Under the pieces are notes generated by a model, which searched no databases, was not told where the DNA came from, and worked only from the letters and a program-made list of their open reading frames with translations. Positions 34,725 through 47,599 of a stretch of 64,000 bases of DNA are shown piece after piece; the stretch's first letter is position 1; each line of letters opens with the position of its first letter. Position numbers and translations under genes: made by a program. The stretch spans positions 7,390,501-7,454,500 of the forward strand of contig NC_053044.1 of NCBI RefSeq assembly GCF_003473485.1. Reading direction: 5' to 3'. Source of the stretch: Medicago truncatula (lineage: Eukaryota > Streptophyta > Magnoliopsida > Fabales > Fabaceae).

Positions 34725-35828
34725 CTAACGTGGATTAAGGTGGTGTGTTGTGCGTTAATACAAAGCAAGTAACTAATTAGATAGATTTAGATTTTCTGAG
34801 TGAAGTGTATGTGATAGTGTGCAAGTGCAAAAATGAATTGCTAACAATATCGCCCACTAATTCTCAGTGTTCTGCAGGACAGGTCGAGGTAGAAATTTTG
34901 TATTCCTTGTGGATTGACATTGGTTTGGTTGCAACGAGAATATTTACGACATTTGAAGCGAAATAAATGGATAGGTTGTGTGATCTCTCGGCTGAATATG
35001 ATTGAGTGCATAACAAGGAGAAAACAAAAAAAAACTTGGAAGGTTTATAACGAGTGCTACTATAGGGTTTTTGTCTCACTACGAAAAACCATCCAAGCAA
35101 TCAAACCCCTTGAAAACAGAACCTCAACTTCTTATCGCCGCATTTGAGTCAACCAAACAATGACTTATTCCAACACTTCTTTCGACTCCCGTCTGCTGGA
35201 GAAGACACCAGAACAAACCCAAAAATTTCAGTCGAAAAATTGGCTCTCAATCTTGAATCAAAAGCAATCAATCCATTAGACTTCAAAAACAAATCACTAA
35301 GGCACCCCTCAACTCCTAGACCACTGAAGAAGACACCATAACTAGCCCCGAAAACTTGGAAATAGACACTAATTACCGATCTTGAATGGAAAGCTATCGG
35401 CCCATTAGAATCTTAAAGTTAAGTCCCTAAGGCTGTCAACAAACGGAGCTGTAGTGCAAACAAAGCCGGATTGGAAAAGAGCGCAACTCGAAAACAACCC
35501 AAAATAAAACTACGACACAATCGAAGGAAACAAATATCTAACAGCGACGGGGATGGACCCAAATTTGAGGTCACCACAAGCAGACAGCAGAAGAAAAACA
35601 AATCTGCAAAAACAACCCACAAGCTCCTCGTCATCATCACCAAAACCAAAACTCACCATCACGTAAAAAAACACTGTTAGCTTTCCAACTTTCAACCCAA
35701 GACCAATAGCCACCACCTAGTGTTACTAACACCAACAACCCAAAAGTAAACACCAACAATACAAAGAAAGAAACAACATAATGACAACAATACTAACATA
35801 CAGAGAAGCCAACAAACAGAGAAGCGAC
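34725..35828. other. unassigned, less AT-rich block
   Basis: From about 35,000 to 36,330 base composition is richer in C and A than its neighbours and reads like transposon leader DNA, but no motif, ORF or terminus identifies it. The short ORFs here look spurious. Confidence 0.4.
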
Positions 35829-36003
35829 CTATGAAGCACGGATACGGACACAGACACCGGACACGACACGGATACTGACATGCCGACACAGCTTGTAATT
35901 TGAAAAATCATATAATTCGGTGTAATTACAAGTGTTGGTGTCGGACACGACACGTGTCCGACACCGCGACACGCCTAATCCAAGGAGTGTATATGCTTCA
36001 TAG
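35829..36003. mobile_element. hAT-like foldback MITE, CTATGAAG family
   Basis: The ends CTATGAAGCA and TGCTTCATAG are perfect inverses; the 8-bp flanks GAAGCGAC (35821-35828) and GAAGCAAC (36004-36011) differ at one base. The interior is palindromic with repeated CGGACAC/GTGTCCG motifs. Same family as 58,641-59,263. Confidence 0.75.
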
Positions 36004-36011
36004 GAAGCAAC

Positions 36012-39000
36012 CCTCAACCAACAAACAACACTAACACCCAACAAGTGGTGGACAAAGTACCAGCCACCGAAAGAAATGGATCTAGATTTACCAGCACGAA
36101 CCCGAAAACCACCATGAATCGTGCAAACAACACCACCACGATCCGGATCTAGAAATTGGTGGCTCAGTGATGCGGACGGCCAAATCCAATCGTCTCACAA
36201 CCAATGACTGCATCTACATCAAGATGGAGATATGTTGGATTGGAAGGGAGGACTGAGGAGGGCGACCGATGGAAATATAAATATAGAGAGAGGTTAGAGA
36301 GGAATGTTTTTAGAAAGGGAAGTTAATTTTTTTTTCCAATGCATGATTTCAAGTTTTGGTATACTAACATTTATGCTTATGGAACATGTTAACATTTCCC
36401 TTGTTTAAATTATTATTGTCTAATGCTAGCCTCTATTAGAAACCATGATAAGCTATATAGGAGCAGGACACGCGAAAAATGATGGTGCATATAAAAATGA
36501 CAGGAAGTGAAAATGGTGCAAGCCTTGTGAAAATTATTAATAGAGAGTTTTGTCAACAACGAAGATTGTCAAGATAAGATTCGTAAAAATATAAATTATT
36601 TTGGCTAACTAGCTTCGCCACCGTATCTCTTGCTGTTGAAAATGGGGTTGGAGCTGATTGAAGATCCAGGAATGTAGCAATAGGTTGTCTCATAAGGTTC
36701 AGAGGATATTCCTGATAAGGTTGGAGCAATGTGAAGTGCTATTGGAAACTGGTTTCAAATTCAAAGCCACTACAATAAAATTGAACAGTGTACATGTTGT
36801 GCCGTGATATCCTTAGGTAGTGAAATATGATATCAATGCATGCATTACTATTATCAAATTTATTTTTTAGCATTTGGATTAAGAAAAATATTAGCAATAA
36901 ACCATCTAAAGAAAGCCTTGTCTAAAAGAACTACAATCCACAACTTAAATCATCAATTGATGTTTACCAACTCAATCACATATCAGCAAATTCTGTGCTC
37001 ATTTATCTTCTCTAAACATTTATCTCACTCTACCAAACTGAATTATTTCACCATTGTTTCCTCATCTATAGTTTTTACTGTATGACTTATGAAGGCATTC
37101 CATTACTATGATTTCTTTGCTTTTTCCATGCAACAACTGCAATCCTTAATTAAAGTATGATTCATATCATGGGGAAGTACATTAATCACTGCTACTCTAT
37201 CATATTCCTGACTGCAAAACTTGCAGATAAGCGGAACACACTGAGGTTCGTATCGAGGGTGAATTTCAAAACATGAGGTTTTAATAGCACAACGCATCAC
37301 ACAACTCGACTGATTCATCCCTAACCAATCTTTTAATTATGTTTAACGTTATTACTTATATTATCATATAATTATTGCGTTACAAGTTAAAAGTTTCATG
37401 AGAATATATACCAAAGTTGAATGATTTTCATAAAGAAATCCATATTAGGAAATACACCGACAACTATGTAAATTAGTACACCTATTCTTTGAGAGTCATT
37501 CACCAACTTGATGCAATTTTTTCTTTTTCATCATGTACTGAAATTTTCCTCTTATTCGTACCTCTTTTCTTTTTAGGAATCCAGATTTTTAACAATTATT
37601 AGGTATGTACGCTCCATCTTTTTCATTCACATGGACAAATCGAAAAACCATGAGTTCTATTGCTCTAGGCTGTGCTAAAATGAAACAGTGAATACTATTC
37701 AGATTTGATTATGGGAAAAAAATACATTAAAAGAGAAAACGTGTAACTAGATTATTTCATCAAACTACACTCTTGATCTATCATTGTTTTCCTGTGACAA
37801 ATAAGTAATGTTTTGAGGGAACTTGTGAGCAAGAGAAGAGACACGATTATTGTTGGTGAGAGTCTAGCGGATGTTGAGGAAGGTGCTAAAATTTATGAGT
37901 GTGTCTTGTTTACTTTAAGAATATTAGCAAGAAGGAAGTTGAAAGGAAGATTGTAGATCTGAGGAGGCTAATAAGAATTTATGTGGAAAGGGTATTATTG
38001 TGAACAAAGAACAACCTATTACTGTTCTGTGGTCGTGGAGATTAAAAAAAATTGAGGCTTATAGGGATTTCAACTTTTATAAGGTTGCAATAAACTACTT
38101 GTATTACCACTTTTCTAAATAATGTTTGAATTATTCTGTTACATAGCTCAGATGCAAAGTCGGCAGATATTCGACATTAGTCGGCTAAGATATTTGACAT
38201 AAGCTACATCTGAAAAGCATCGACATTAGGAGTATATAGTAAGTACTATTTTGCAGCATAATTCTAGTTAGCAATCAACAAAACACAAAATCATCCACAC
38301 ATGAACAATGTTGTCAAATATCAGACATTGCAGATGAAGTATCAGATGATTTGACAACTGTCATGAGAAATTCTTGACGAACAGTCGAGCCCTGGCGTTT
38401 TATGGTGTATATCACGCTGAAAGTGGTGAATTTTTAGATTTATTGTCATGATCACAGCATAACTTTACTCCTGCAAGTAAACTCTACAAACACCCTCTGT
38501 ATCCTTCATCAATCTCATTTCATCACTTTCAAAATCAAGATTTTTGTGACAAACACATACTGCAATCTCTAACAATATTTCATACCTACCAAGAGTCTAT
38601 TAATTAGACTTAAAATCTGATTCGCTGGCAAAATTGTTTCCATGATAAAGTCCTTAATCTTGTGCTATGAACAATGCTCATCAAACATCAAAAATTTTCT
38701 AGAAACTTGGATTTACTTGAAAGTGAAGATTAACTCCTTAGAGTAAATACCATTTATACGACAATATTTCACCTTTCACATTGCAATCGAAAAAAAGAGC
38801 ATAATCTTGAAAGACTTCAAAATAGACCAATTTCAAAATCATATCAAAATGATTATATACTACTTCTCACATGAAACAACAAGAAATAAGTCTTAACTTG
38901 CCTAAAATATAAATATTTATAGCAAAATTAGACGTTCATCATACACCAAAATACACCTCCAACCAATCAAAAATGTTTTAAGCAATAAAATAAAACTATA

Positions 39001-39135
39001 AATATATAATAGTTTTACCTTTTACCATCATTAATTGAGTCAACAACAAGTATGAGAAATGAAATTACCCCCAAAACATTTCCTTAATGAAAAACCACTA
39101 AAAAGTCTTCAAACAACATGATGTAAATATCATCA
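36012..39135. other. intergenic, no secure gene
   Basis: AT-rich. A coding-like but frame-shifted fragment at about 37816-38080 and a 70-codon Cys-rich minus-strand ORF at 37106-37318 were seen; neither can be assigned. The rest, including sequence just downstream of the F-box gene, shows nothing. Confidence 0.45.
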
Positions 39136-40670
39136 TCAATCAAATAGTTTAAATGATGTAGATCCCCTTGTAATTGAAGATAATTCCAGTAACTTTTGGA
39201 AGTTTACACGGCACATAGACTTAATTGCCATGGTCTCTAGTACATTAGCATTCTGCATAATATATTTTGCAAATTTGAACTGATGTCTTGTGCCTCTATA
39301 ACCTCTAATACAGCATGTTTTGAGACGTGATGAAATGCATTCTGGAACAGTGATGGGATGCTTCCAACAATTGTAACAACTATTCTCTGCATTCCCACAA
39401 TCCTGTCAACAATTCACGTGATGTTTTGGTTTAAAAAATCTAAAAACCATGAAATTACAATTGAAAAAGAAAACAAATACTAAAAATCAGAACCTGAATG
39501 ATATAATGTTCAAGTTTGGGAAAATGTGGGAGTATTCCTAGCAACCTCGTACATCTCTTATTGCAAAACTTATCATGAACACTAAGTTCCATGTGGGTCA
39601 AATTGTGAAACACGGTAAGCCTTGTCCGAGAGATTGACATCTACATGAGTTGCATAAGAAACGATGTTAGAAATGCATGCTCCCTTTTGTAGGGTTTTGC
39701 TTCCCAATTAAGAAATTATTTAATTAATGTGTATATGTATCAAAACTATTAACTTTATATAAAAAAATTCTCACTTCAATGCAAAAATCATAAATACCTT
39801 GAGGATCATGATATAGTTCGAAAACAAAGGTCGATTATTTTTTAAATTTTTAAAACATTTTAGATCAAAAATACAATGTGAAAACTACAAATATTTTGAA
39901 AACTGGAGTTGCATGAAACCATAATATCTCTAAACAGTTATTTACGAGCATGGTATTCATACCTTTTCTACATGCATAATCTTTGCCTTACAAACCAAAG
40001 TCATCAAAGTATCCATATCATGGCAAATACTTACTTTCACCAAATTAGGTAAAGCATTCAAATTTTCCACGGGAACAAGTGACGGGTATAAAATCTTTTT
40101 TTTATGCAAATCCTCAAGAATAGGACAACCAAACAGAAACTTCACTAAATAATCAAGAGATATGATATAAATTCTATCCAAATAAAGAGTTTTGAGATGA
40201 GGAAGATCTACATGATCATAATCTCGCATCCGTATGTGTGACAATTTAAGAACTTGAAGAGTCTTAAAACTGAGAATGCGAGGAGGTAATGTGATAAGAC
40301 GATTTTTACCAGACATGTCGAAGTTAAGATTCTCGACTCCTCTTTCCATAGCATATTTCAAAATTTGATTGAACTCATATTGCTTGAAACAACGAAAAGA
40401 TTGACCAAATTTGAGGGTAAAAGAATGGATTGATGCCTTTTGGTCTCGCAATGAGAACAAAGCAGAGAAAACAAATTTGCGAAAGCTGTTGCTATCTTTG
40501 AAGGTTTCGTCCTCAAAATTGATGGCAAGGACTGAGATCCACACCGATTTCCATCTCTTTGAGAGGACGCTTGTGGTTGCAGCTAGTTTAGTCGGAAGAA
40601 AGGAGAGAATGTGACAAAGTATGGAATCTGGCAAGTCACTGATTATATCCGCGTTTGAAACTAACTCCAT
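39136..40670 (-). CDS. F-box/LRR/FBD protein
   Basis: Minus-strand exons 39963-40670, 39494-39640 and 39136-39402 join in phase 0 to 373 residues. Residues of about 8-50 are the F-box ([30 protein letters not shown]), the middle holds degenerate LRRs ([27 protein letters not shown]) and the last exon is an FBD-type tail ([34 protein letters not shown]). Family members are substrate adaptors of SCF ubiquitin ligases, with the F-box docking to Skp1/ASK; the substrate is not predictable. An in-frame ATG at 40724 is only about 10 bp from the TATA box and so is unlikely to be in the mRNA; 40670 is preferred. The last LRRs may be reduced compared with longer relatives. No disabling change seen. Confidence 0.8.
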
Positions 40671-40733
40671 CTTCTCAATTGCAACATAGACTGCGCAAAG
40701 GGTAGGGTTTCGGTTGAGATGCATCCACAGATA

Positions 40734-40743
40734 TTAATATATA
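40734..40743 (-). promoter_or_regulatory. TATA box of the F-box/FBD gene
   Basis: TATATATTAA on the minus strand, about 65 bp upstream of the chosen start codon; it decides between the two in-frame ATGs. Confidence 0.5.
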
Positions 40744-41390
40744 GGTTTTTTTTTTTTTTTTTAAATAATAGGATTTTCTTTTTTGGTAGTGAATAATAGG
40801 GTTTTCTGTTGTAACTCGTATAGATCACCAATCTCAATTACAATTTGGACCTAAATATTTTTGTTAAAAATAAAATATAAAACACCAGTCAAAGTAGATA
40901 TTTTGTTATAATAAATCAAGCCTTAGGCATGCAAACTCTTGGAGAATTTGTCGCCCGTTTGAGTTCACAATATTCGAGGGATTAATCTCCGTAGTTGCAA
41001 GCAAAGAAAATCTATTCCTATAATGGATCCTTTTTTAGCGACATATAATATATCTTTATCTCCCCTAAAAAATTACATCTATACCTATATATTTTTTTAA
41101 GCACTATACCTATATTTCTTACTTTTTCTAATGTGTTATAGCTCTCCAATTTCTAAGAAATATGGACCCTAATAATTTGATGCAGTGGCAGACAGAAGTG
41201 TCCACTGGCTTGTTTTTCTATATAGTATTTATTTTTATTTTTTAGCAACATGAGATGGGTTTTGGTACCTAATTTATCATGAAGCCCAACTCTCGTCAAG
41301 AAGCTCCCAACTTTGAATTGTCCCATGAAAAAGGTCCTTCTCCCCGAAAATAAAGATTCCAAAAGGGATTTTTTTTTTTTTTTTTTTTGT

Positions 41391-41500
41391 CAAGTAGTCT
41401 AGTGACTGCAGCACAATCATTTTAAACATGGAGAAATAGGATGTCGGGTTCGAATTCCGGCCCCTGCATACATTATGCAATATCCCTAGCATTTTTTTTA
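41391..41500 (+). mobile_element. tRNA-derived SINE
   Basis: A-box-like TAGTCTAGTGACTGCAG near 41396-41412 and B box GGGTTCGAATTCC near 41446-41458, followed by the CCCCTGCATA..TATGCAATATCCC module and a T-rich end, as in a common legume SINE family that also occurs at 59,840. A long T run (41371-41388) precedes it. Confidence 0.65.
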
Positions 41501-42154
41501 CAAACCCTAAAATGGTTTTTGAAATATCAAAAACAGAACATATATCCTTGATATAGTGAAAGCCTAATGCTATGTACAGCGAAATGTAAAATCACAATTT
41601 CTTCTGGAATGACATAGCACAATACTATCCCTTGGATTTCAATCTTATTTGATTACCGTTTCATAAAAAAAAAAAAATAAATAAATAAATACATATGACC
41701 GACCACCCATGAGTCAGGAAGAAATATTATTGGTTAACATTAATTTCGGGACTGTTTTGTGATAAAATCTTTCTTGATAAATATCACTGCTCACAGTGAA
41801 ATGTTGTCGGCAAAGGGAAATGCTGGATTTAGCGCGAATTTCTTTCCTGATACTTTCACACCATGAGGTGGTGTATTGTAATTGGCTATTTAACACCATC
41901 TTTTCTGCCAATTGCAAGTTCAACGAGTCAAACATTTTGCTGTTAAAGCTTTTACCGCTCGTGATGTTTTCGAGATTAAAACTTCCCTATATATTGTAGT
42001 CCTGGTCGACAAATTCTCACGCACAAACAAACTAATAGGGTTTCTTGCTCACTCAGGTGCGTTTATCATTGGCGACGTATTTCCCACTTTGCTTCTTTAG
42101 TTTCCAATACAAAACATGTTACAAATTTGCTTCTTTCTCACAGGTTCTGAGACG

Positions 42155-43475
42155 ATGAAGACAGGGAGACGATATGAAAAAGAAGATAGACTCAGCGATT
42201 TACCTGATTGTATTCTTCTGTACATACTCTCCTTTTTGAACACCAAACAGGTTATTCAAACTTGCATACTGTCCATAAGATGCAAGAATCTTCCAACCTG
42301 TAGGTTAAATTCCTTACCGGATTGTGTTCTACTTCACATACACTCCTTTTTGAACACCAAATACGCTTTTCAAACTTGTGTTTTGTCTTGAAGATGGAAC
42401 AATCTTTGGAAACGTCTTTCAACCCTTAGATTAAGTGGCCCTCTCAAGTCTTTCAAGGGTCCTTCTAAATTAGTGTCTGGAATTTTATCTCTTCGTAATG
42501 ATTCAACTGCACTATATACTCTCGAATTTATCTGTGATCAGGAATATAATTGGTGGAGCCTCAGACACTGAAAAGTATTGTAAGTTACGCTGCTTCACAT
42601 AATGTCGAGAGATTACTAATCTCTTTCACTTGCGATATTCAATGATTTCCACCTTGCTTATTTTCATGCCAAGCTTTAACGTATCTTCACCTTTCTGTTT
42701 CCCCATATGGTCAAATATTGTTTCCAGAATTTCTGAATTTCCCTGCATTAACCAGTTTGACTCTAAAATCCTTCTACTATTGTAAAGTTAGGAATGCACA
42801 AGTTAGGAATGCTTTGAGCCCTTCTCGACCTTTAACAAGCTGAATACTTTGAGCATTCACTATTGTAAAGTTAGGAATGCACAAGTTCTATGTATATCAA
42901 GTTTCACACTTGTCAATTTAACTATATATTGTTATAGTTATTATCTTAGTTACAAATTATCTGCTCTGAGTATTTGTAACTTTGCATTTACTGGTAGTCC
43001 AAATCGAAAACTGTATGGGAGCCATCTTTCTTGTGTTAAACACTTGTACATCAATACAAACATGGTCTCCAGTGGCAGGACTGAAAAGGACTCTTTGGTC
43101 CTACTCAACTGGCTTCTCGAGTTTGCTAATATCACATCATTGACGATCTCTTATAGTACTCTTCAGGTTTTAAGGCTACTTTTTTACTTCGATTTTAAAA
43201 TGCTTTCATGAGTTTCTTCCTTTTTTCTAAATTTTGTAAAATATATGAATATTGATCCTAATTCGCTATCATCCTTCATTGCATAGGTTCTCTCCTTAGT
43301 TCCTAATTTATTCAAGGTTAAACTCACTACCTTGTGTAACGTGGAGTCATTGGCCGTAAAAAGGGATGGACATTTATTATACATGGCATTGGTGGGACAA
43401 CGTACATCTATACTTGATGGAGTACTGGATTTTTTGCTTCAAAACTCACCATCAGCAAAGGTTAACATCATATAA
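42155..43475 (+). pseudogene. F-box/LRR pseudogene with doubled F-box
   Basis: It begins with two F-box motifs in tandem in one open frame: DRLSDLPDCILLYILSFLNT at about residue 23, and LNSLPDCVLLHIHSFLNTK about 45 residues later. The first stop follows the second motif (CVLS-stop, near 42,391), after which RWNNLWKRLSTLRL continues. Downstream LRR segments are broken by several stops and shifts. The 3' end still reads VLSLVPNLFKVKLTTLCNVE and LDFLLQNSPSAKVNII, a tail typical of legume F-box/LRR proteins. A short local duplication (GTAAAGTTAGGAATGCACAA, about 42782 and 42863) adds to the damage. It lies back to back with the F-box gene at 39-40.7 kb but belongs to a different subfamily. Confidence 0.75.
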
Positions 43476-43479
43476 GGAA

Positions 43480-44565
43480 TTAATGATTAAGGTGAAATTT
43501 ACTTTCAACTTTTTAAATAGATTTTTTTTTTGGGTTTGGTTTTTTGCCTCCTAGTCTTGTCTATTTGTTTCCATCAATCTCTCTTATTGGTTAAAATTTA
43601 ATACATGGAATCCAATCCTTAACACAGATCATCCAAAATCACATTAGTATACAAGTACAATTTGTTTTTCTACTTATGTTTGCTGTCTAGTTTGTGACAG
43701 GATTGTAAGTAGTTTTCTTTTATTTTATTCAGCTTGTGGTTCCTGGTTTGCTGGAATAGTCTCTCACTATTTTCTGTTTGGTGTGCAACATATTTCCTCT
43801 AAGGTTTTAAACATGTTGACATAAGGATTGGCTTCCATTTTTGTTGTTGTTGTGCCTGTCTTGTAAAATGAAAATGGCCTACTTGTTTAAGTTCATATAA
43901 GGCTCATTATCCGAATTGCCGGGGAAGTTAGTTAATAGTCAATACAAGTTTATATTAGTTAATACTGTTACTTATTCAGTTGAAACCAGAATCAAGAGCA
44001 TACAAGGATAGAATTTAGATATAGATGGTGAGTTTGGCAGAAAGGCACGGTGAAAGATACAAAAGCTAGATGAAATCGAAATGTAGAAGTTTCAAAAGCT
44101 AGTGGTTTACACAGGAGAGTCCTTGAAGTGTGGATTACCTATAACAAAAACATTTTTTTCCATGAGGAAAATTTCCTCTAGCTAGATAACATGTTTAAGT
44201 TTTAATTATTTACCCACATTGCACTATAACATTGCACTATATTATTGATTATTGTTCCTATTTTATTTCATATACTCTATTCTTTCGGTGGATTTTTTGT
44301 ATTTGAATATTTTGGAGTCTTGTGTTTGATCCTTCTTTATTTAATTTGCAGAGCATGGTTTTATGTGGATTAGATTCTAATATATCCAACTATATTGTTA
44401 CCCAATTGCGGGTTATATGTTATATCAACCAACAGTATTTGCTAATGTTTTGATGCATTGCATAGCTTGAAGGTCCATTGATATGTATAATTGTTTGAAC
44501 CATGAATAATTTACATTGCTACTAGCAATTTACTTTTGCCAGCATTTGCACAAGTGCTTTCTTTT
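43480..44565. other. intergenic, no gene seen
   Basis: AT-rich sequence, partly perhaps 3' flank of the F-box pseudogene. Confidence 0.45.
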
Positions 44566-44568
44566 TCT

Positions 44569-44720
44569 TTTTTTTTTAAGCAAAAAAGGCTGGATGCAAA
44601 GATGCAAATCAACCTAAAATTCATTAAAAAGAGAACAAAAATACAAAAGGGATGGGACTAGGCCGAAACTCCCAAAGAAGTATCTGATAAAGAAGACGCA
44701 GAAGAGGGCTGCAAAGGTGA
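44569..44720 (-). mobile_element. LINE 3' UTR fragment
   Basis: On the minus strand this is a legume L1-type tail: GAATTTTAGGTTGATTTGCA, then CAGCCTTTTTTGCTTAA and an A run. Only the 3' end is present. Confidence 0.5.
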
Positions 44721-45128
44721 GAAAAAAATTAGTGAAAGACAAGAGTAGTCCTCTATTCGCTATTTCTGATTTTCTTCTCAAGTTCTATATTTTCTAAAAG
44801 AAGAGCATTCCTTTAAGTTGTAGGTTTGGAGAGTAGTTCGCTACGATTTTGATGTCAGTCTAATACCTTCTTCTATTGTATTTAATTTTGTGTTTCTCTA
44901 TATTTACATTAATGTGTTTTCAACTTTTTTTTCTTTCCAAAAATGTTCTCCCATTGTTCTTTTCATAAACCATAGCTTCCTTCTGAAGTGGTGAGATTAC
45001 TTCTAGGTTTCCCTTTACTATTTTACATATAGTACAAAAATGTGCTTTGGCTAGAGAACTTTCCAACTTGAAAGACTTTGTCTTTTACATCAGTATGGTG
45101 TGCATTCAAAGGACATTTTTAACCAAAG

Positions 45129-45200
45129 TTGAATGCAGCCACGCCATCATGCTATGGCTTGAATGCAGTTACGGCCTCATGCTAAGTCTTGAATGCAGTA
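45129..45200. repeat. short tandem repeat of 30-bp unit
   Basis: Two and a half copies of a unit starting TTGAATGCAG and including CATCATGCTA or CCTCATGCTA. Confidence 0.8.
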
Positions 45201-45488
45201 TTTCCTTCTAATCTATTCTAGAACAGGATTGAGTTGAACTCTTCAACACTTCCTAAAAGGTGAGGAGAATTTTATAATGGCCAAAGCATAAATTTTATTG
45301 TTCCACTACACTAACGTGAATTAGTGCATGATGTAAAGTGCCATTTTATTGAACAATACATGTATTACAACCAGACCAATTAAAGTTGAAATTAATATAC
45401 AATTTTAGCAGCTTTAATACTATATAAAACAATTTGACAAATAATATTTGTTGTGTATATCATCATTGGATGACTCTTGTTCTTGATC

Positions 45489-47582
45489 CTATAAAGACTT
45501 GAAACAGAAACATGTGACAGGGACCTTTCCTGTTTTTCTAATTTTGTTAGCTTTTTCTTTAACCTTTAACTCTTCTTTTCTTCTGTTGTCTTCCAACTCT
45601 TTAATTGCTCTTTGTCCAATCATATCTATCCTTGCTATCTTTCTCTTGTAATGTTCTATTGCATTTGCTCTTGTGTAATCCAATTCATTCTGTAATTGCA
45701 TCATAAATATTATCAACTTCATGAAATTTAATACTCCCTCCGTCCCTAATTATAAGACCCTTTTGAGAAATTTTTTTGTCCCTTTTTATAAGACCCCTTT
45801 GCTATTTCCAACTACATTAATTATTTCTTTACATACATACCCCTATTTATTATACATCTTTTTCTTCAATCAACAATAAATAACATGTTGAAAACATAAA
45901 CTAACCTTCTTTCTTAAAGGATAAAATTGTAAAAACAATAGTGATTACAAACAACTTTAATACAAATATCCCCTATCTTAATTCCCGTGATTTTGGCAAA
46001 AGGGTCTTATATATAGGGACGGAGGGAGTAGTAAAAAAAGAATTTCAATGCTAACCTTTTTCCTTTCCATTTGTTGTTTTGCTTGAACTCTTTTCTCACC
46101 CTCCCAAGAAAGGATTTGGGACTTCATCTTCTCATACCTGAATTTTCTTGCATGGACAAGAATATACTAAATTTATATTTGATGACTACATATATTATAC
46201 CCTTTAACAACTAAGTGTATTATGTTTTTATAAAGAAAAACTTTAAAATTTAATTATTATAATTCTAAGCGATTGATTGTTCATTGACATGCAATCACAC
46301 TTAGTGCATGTTTGGTATTGCGATGGTTTTGCTGAAATTATGGTGACTCTGTGATTTTTTTTTTTATATTATTGAAGCTACAACATATTCTAATCTTTAG
46401 GGAGTAATTTCATGAAAACAATTTTTTAAAAAAATATATCAATAATTTTAAAACAATTTTTTTTAAAATAAAAGTGTCATTCTTTTGAAATGAAAAACTT
46501 AAGCAAATGAACCTAAAAGCTATGTGTTACCATTACCTCTTTTGAATTCTTTCCATTTTAGCCTTTTCCCAAGCTTCTGCTTTTGCTTTGTTATTTTTGT
46601 TATGTAATACAATCCCTTTTTGATTTTGATACCCTCCTGTTGGGGATGCACCACTTGAACTTCTAAGAGGTAAAGCACCTTCTGGTGTCCTTGTTTCTTG
46701 TCTAAATGGCCTTCTCATTGAAGTTTCACCTAGGTGGGACACACATAACATTATTCTAGATAGTAATTAAATAAATTTATTGAGCAAATATATATGATAT
46801 CTTTAATAAATATTTTGTTTACCATAACTTGGTTGCTTTGGTATATTCTCCTCTTTTCCTCTTATAGTTAGGTTCTTTGAAAACTTTTGACTATCTCTTA
46901 CTTTCTTCAAATCAAGAATCCCTGCTTCTTCTAATGAATAAATGGAAAATGCAGTAGCTGCTATTGCAGTTACAAACTCATCGTCTCTTGTATGCTGCTG
47001 TGATTGTGGTGGACTAGAAAATGATACTCTAGAATAATGCAAAAATGACTTTTTGTTAATCCTTAAATTATTTTTTTGGTCCCTTATGTTACAAAAATTA
47101 AATATGTTGGTCCCTCAGGTTACAAGAGTCATGTATTTTGGTCTCTTAATTTACAAATGTTAGCCATTTTGATCCTTAGTTAAGCAATTTCTAATGTTTG
47201 TATCTTAGAGGTTTAAAGTTACAAACGTTTATAACTTAAGGAGACAAAATATTTAAGTTGTAACTTAAAGTGACCAAAGTGAAACAAAAAAGCATAAGAG
47301 ACAACGTTTATAATTTAAGGGACTAAAATCAAATAACTTTTTAAGAGACCAAAATGATACATAAAAATAACTTAAATAATATCAAATAAGAGGAATGCAT
47401 ATCAATGGTATCACTAATCTCAACCCTTGATCAAGATCAAATGGTTGAAATTTTGAGATTTTTTTCATTTGTTAAAGTTATGTAACTGTTCAGATAAAAA
47501 AACTACACAATAAATATAAAAAATATATATATAATTCCAAAATCTAAAATAGGTACCTTCTTTGGTTGAGCCTATTCTCCAT
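45489..47582 (-). CDS. remorin
   Basis: Minus-strand exons 47557-47582, 46823-47028, 46537-46729, 46056-46137 and 45489-45689 join with consistent phases (2, 1, 2, 0) into 235 residues starting MENRLNQRRVSFSSPP. The C-terminal third is the remorin domain: a charged coiled coil (AEAWEKAKMERIQKRYEKMK, then NAIEHYKRKIARIDMIGQRA) ending NKIRKTGKVPVTCFCFKSL. The two Cys near the end fit the C-terminal membrane anchor (RemCA) that remorins use for S-acylation and plasma-membrane nanodomain targeting. The variable N-terminal region is Ser/Thr-rich and probably phosphorylated. Remorins scaffold membrane domains in immunity and symbiosis; the role of this member cannot be read from sequence. Introns 1 and 4 hold MITE-type insertions. 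The 26-bp first exon is the least certain part. Confidence 0.82.
45734..46028. mobile_element. Stowaway MITE in remorin intron 4
   Basis: TA-flanked (45732-45733, 46029-46030), with termini CTCCCTCCGTCCCTA and its inverse GGGACGGAGGGAG. 295 bp. Its left 210 bp are about 90 percent identical to the partial copy at 63,790. Confidence 0.92.
47050..47360. repeat. foldback repeat in remorin intron 1
   Basis: The left half has repeated TTTTGGTC(C/T)CTTA motifs and the right half their inverse (TAAGGGACTAAAAT, AGAGACCAAAATG), with an inverted ACAAACGTTTATAAC core. It is a long degenerate inverted repeat, probably an old MITE. Confidence 0.6.
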
Positions 47583-47599
47583 TTTTGAAACTTGAGAAA

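Noticed and set aside
37106-37318. 70-codon Cys-rich minus-strand ORF
   Set aside because: No signal peptide and no spacing of known Cys-rich peptides; length is within chance for this sequence.
40670-40724. upstream ATG as start of the F-box/FBD protein
   Set aside because: Only about 10 bp downstream of the TATA box, so likely outside the mRNA; the extra 18 residues resemble nothing in the family.
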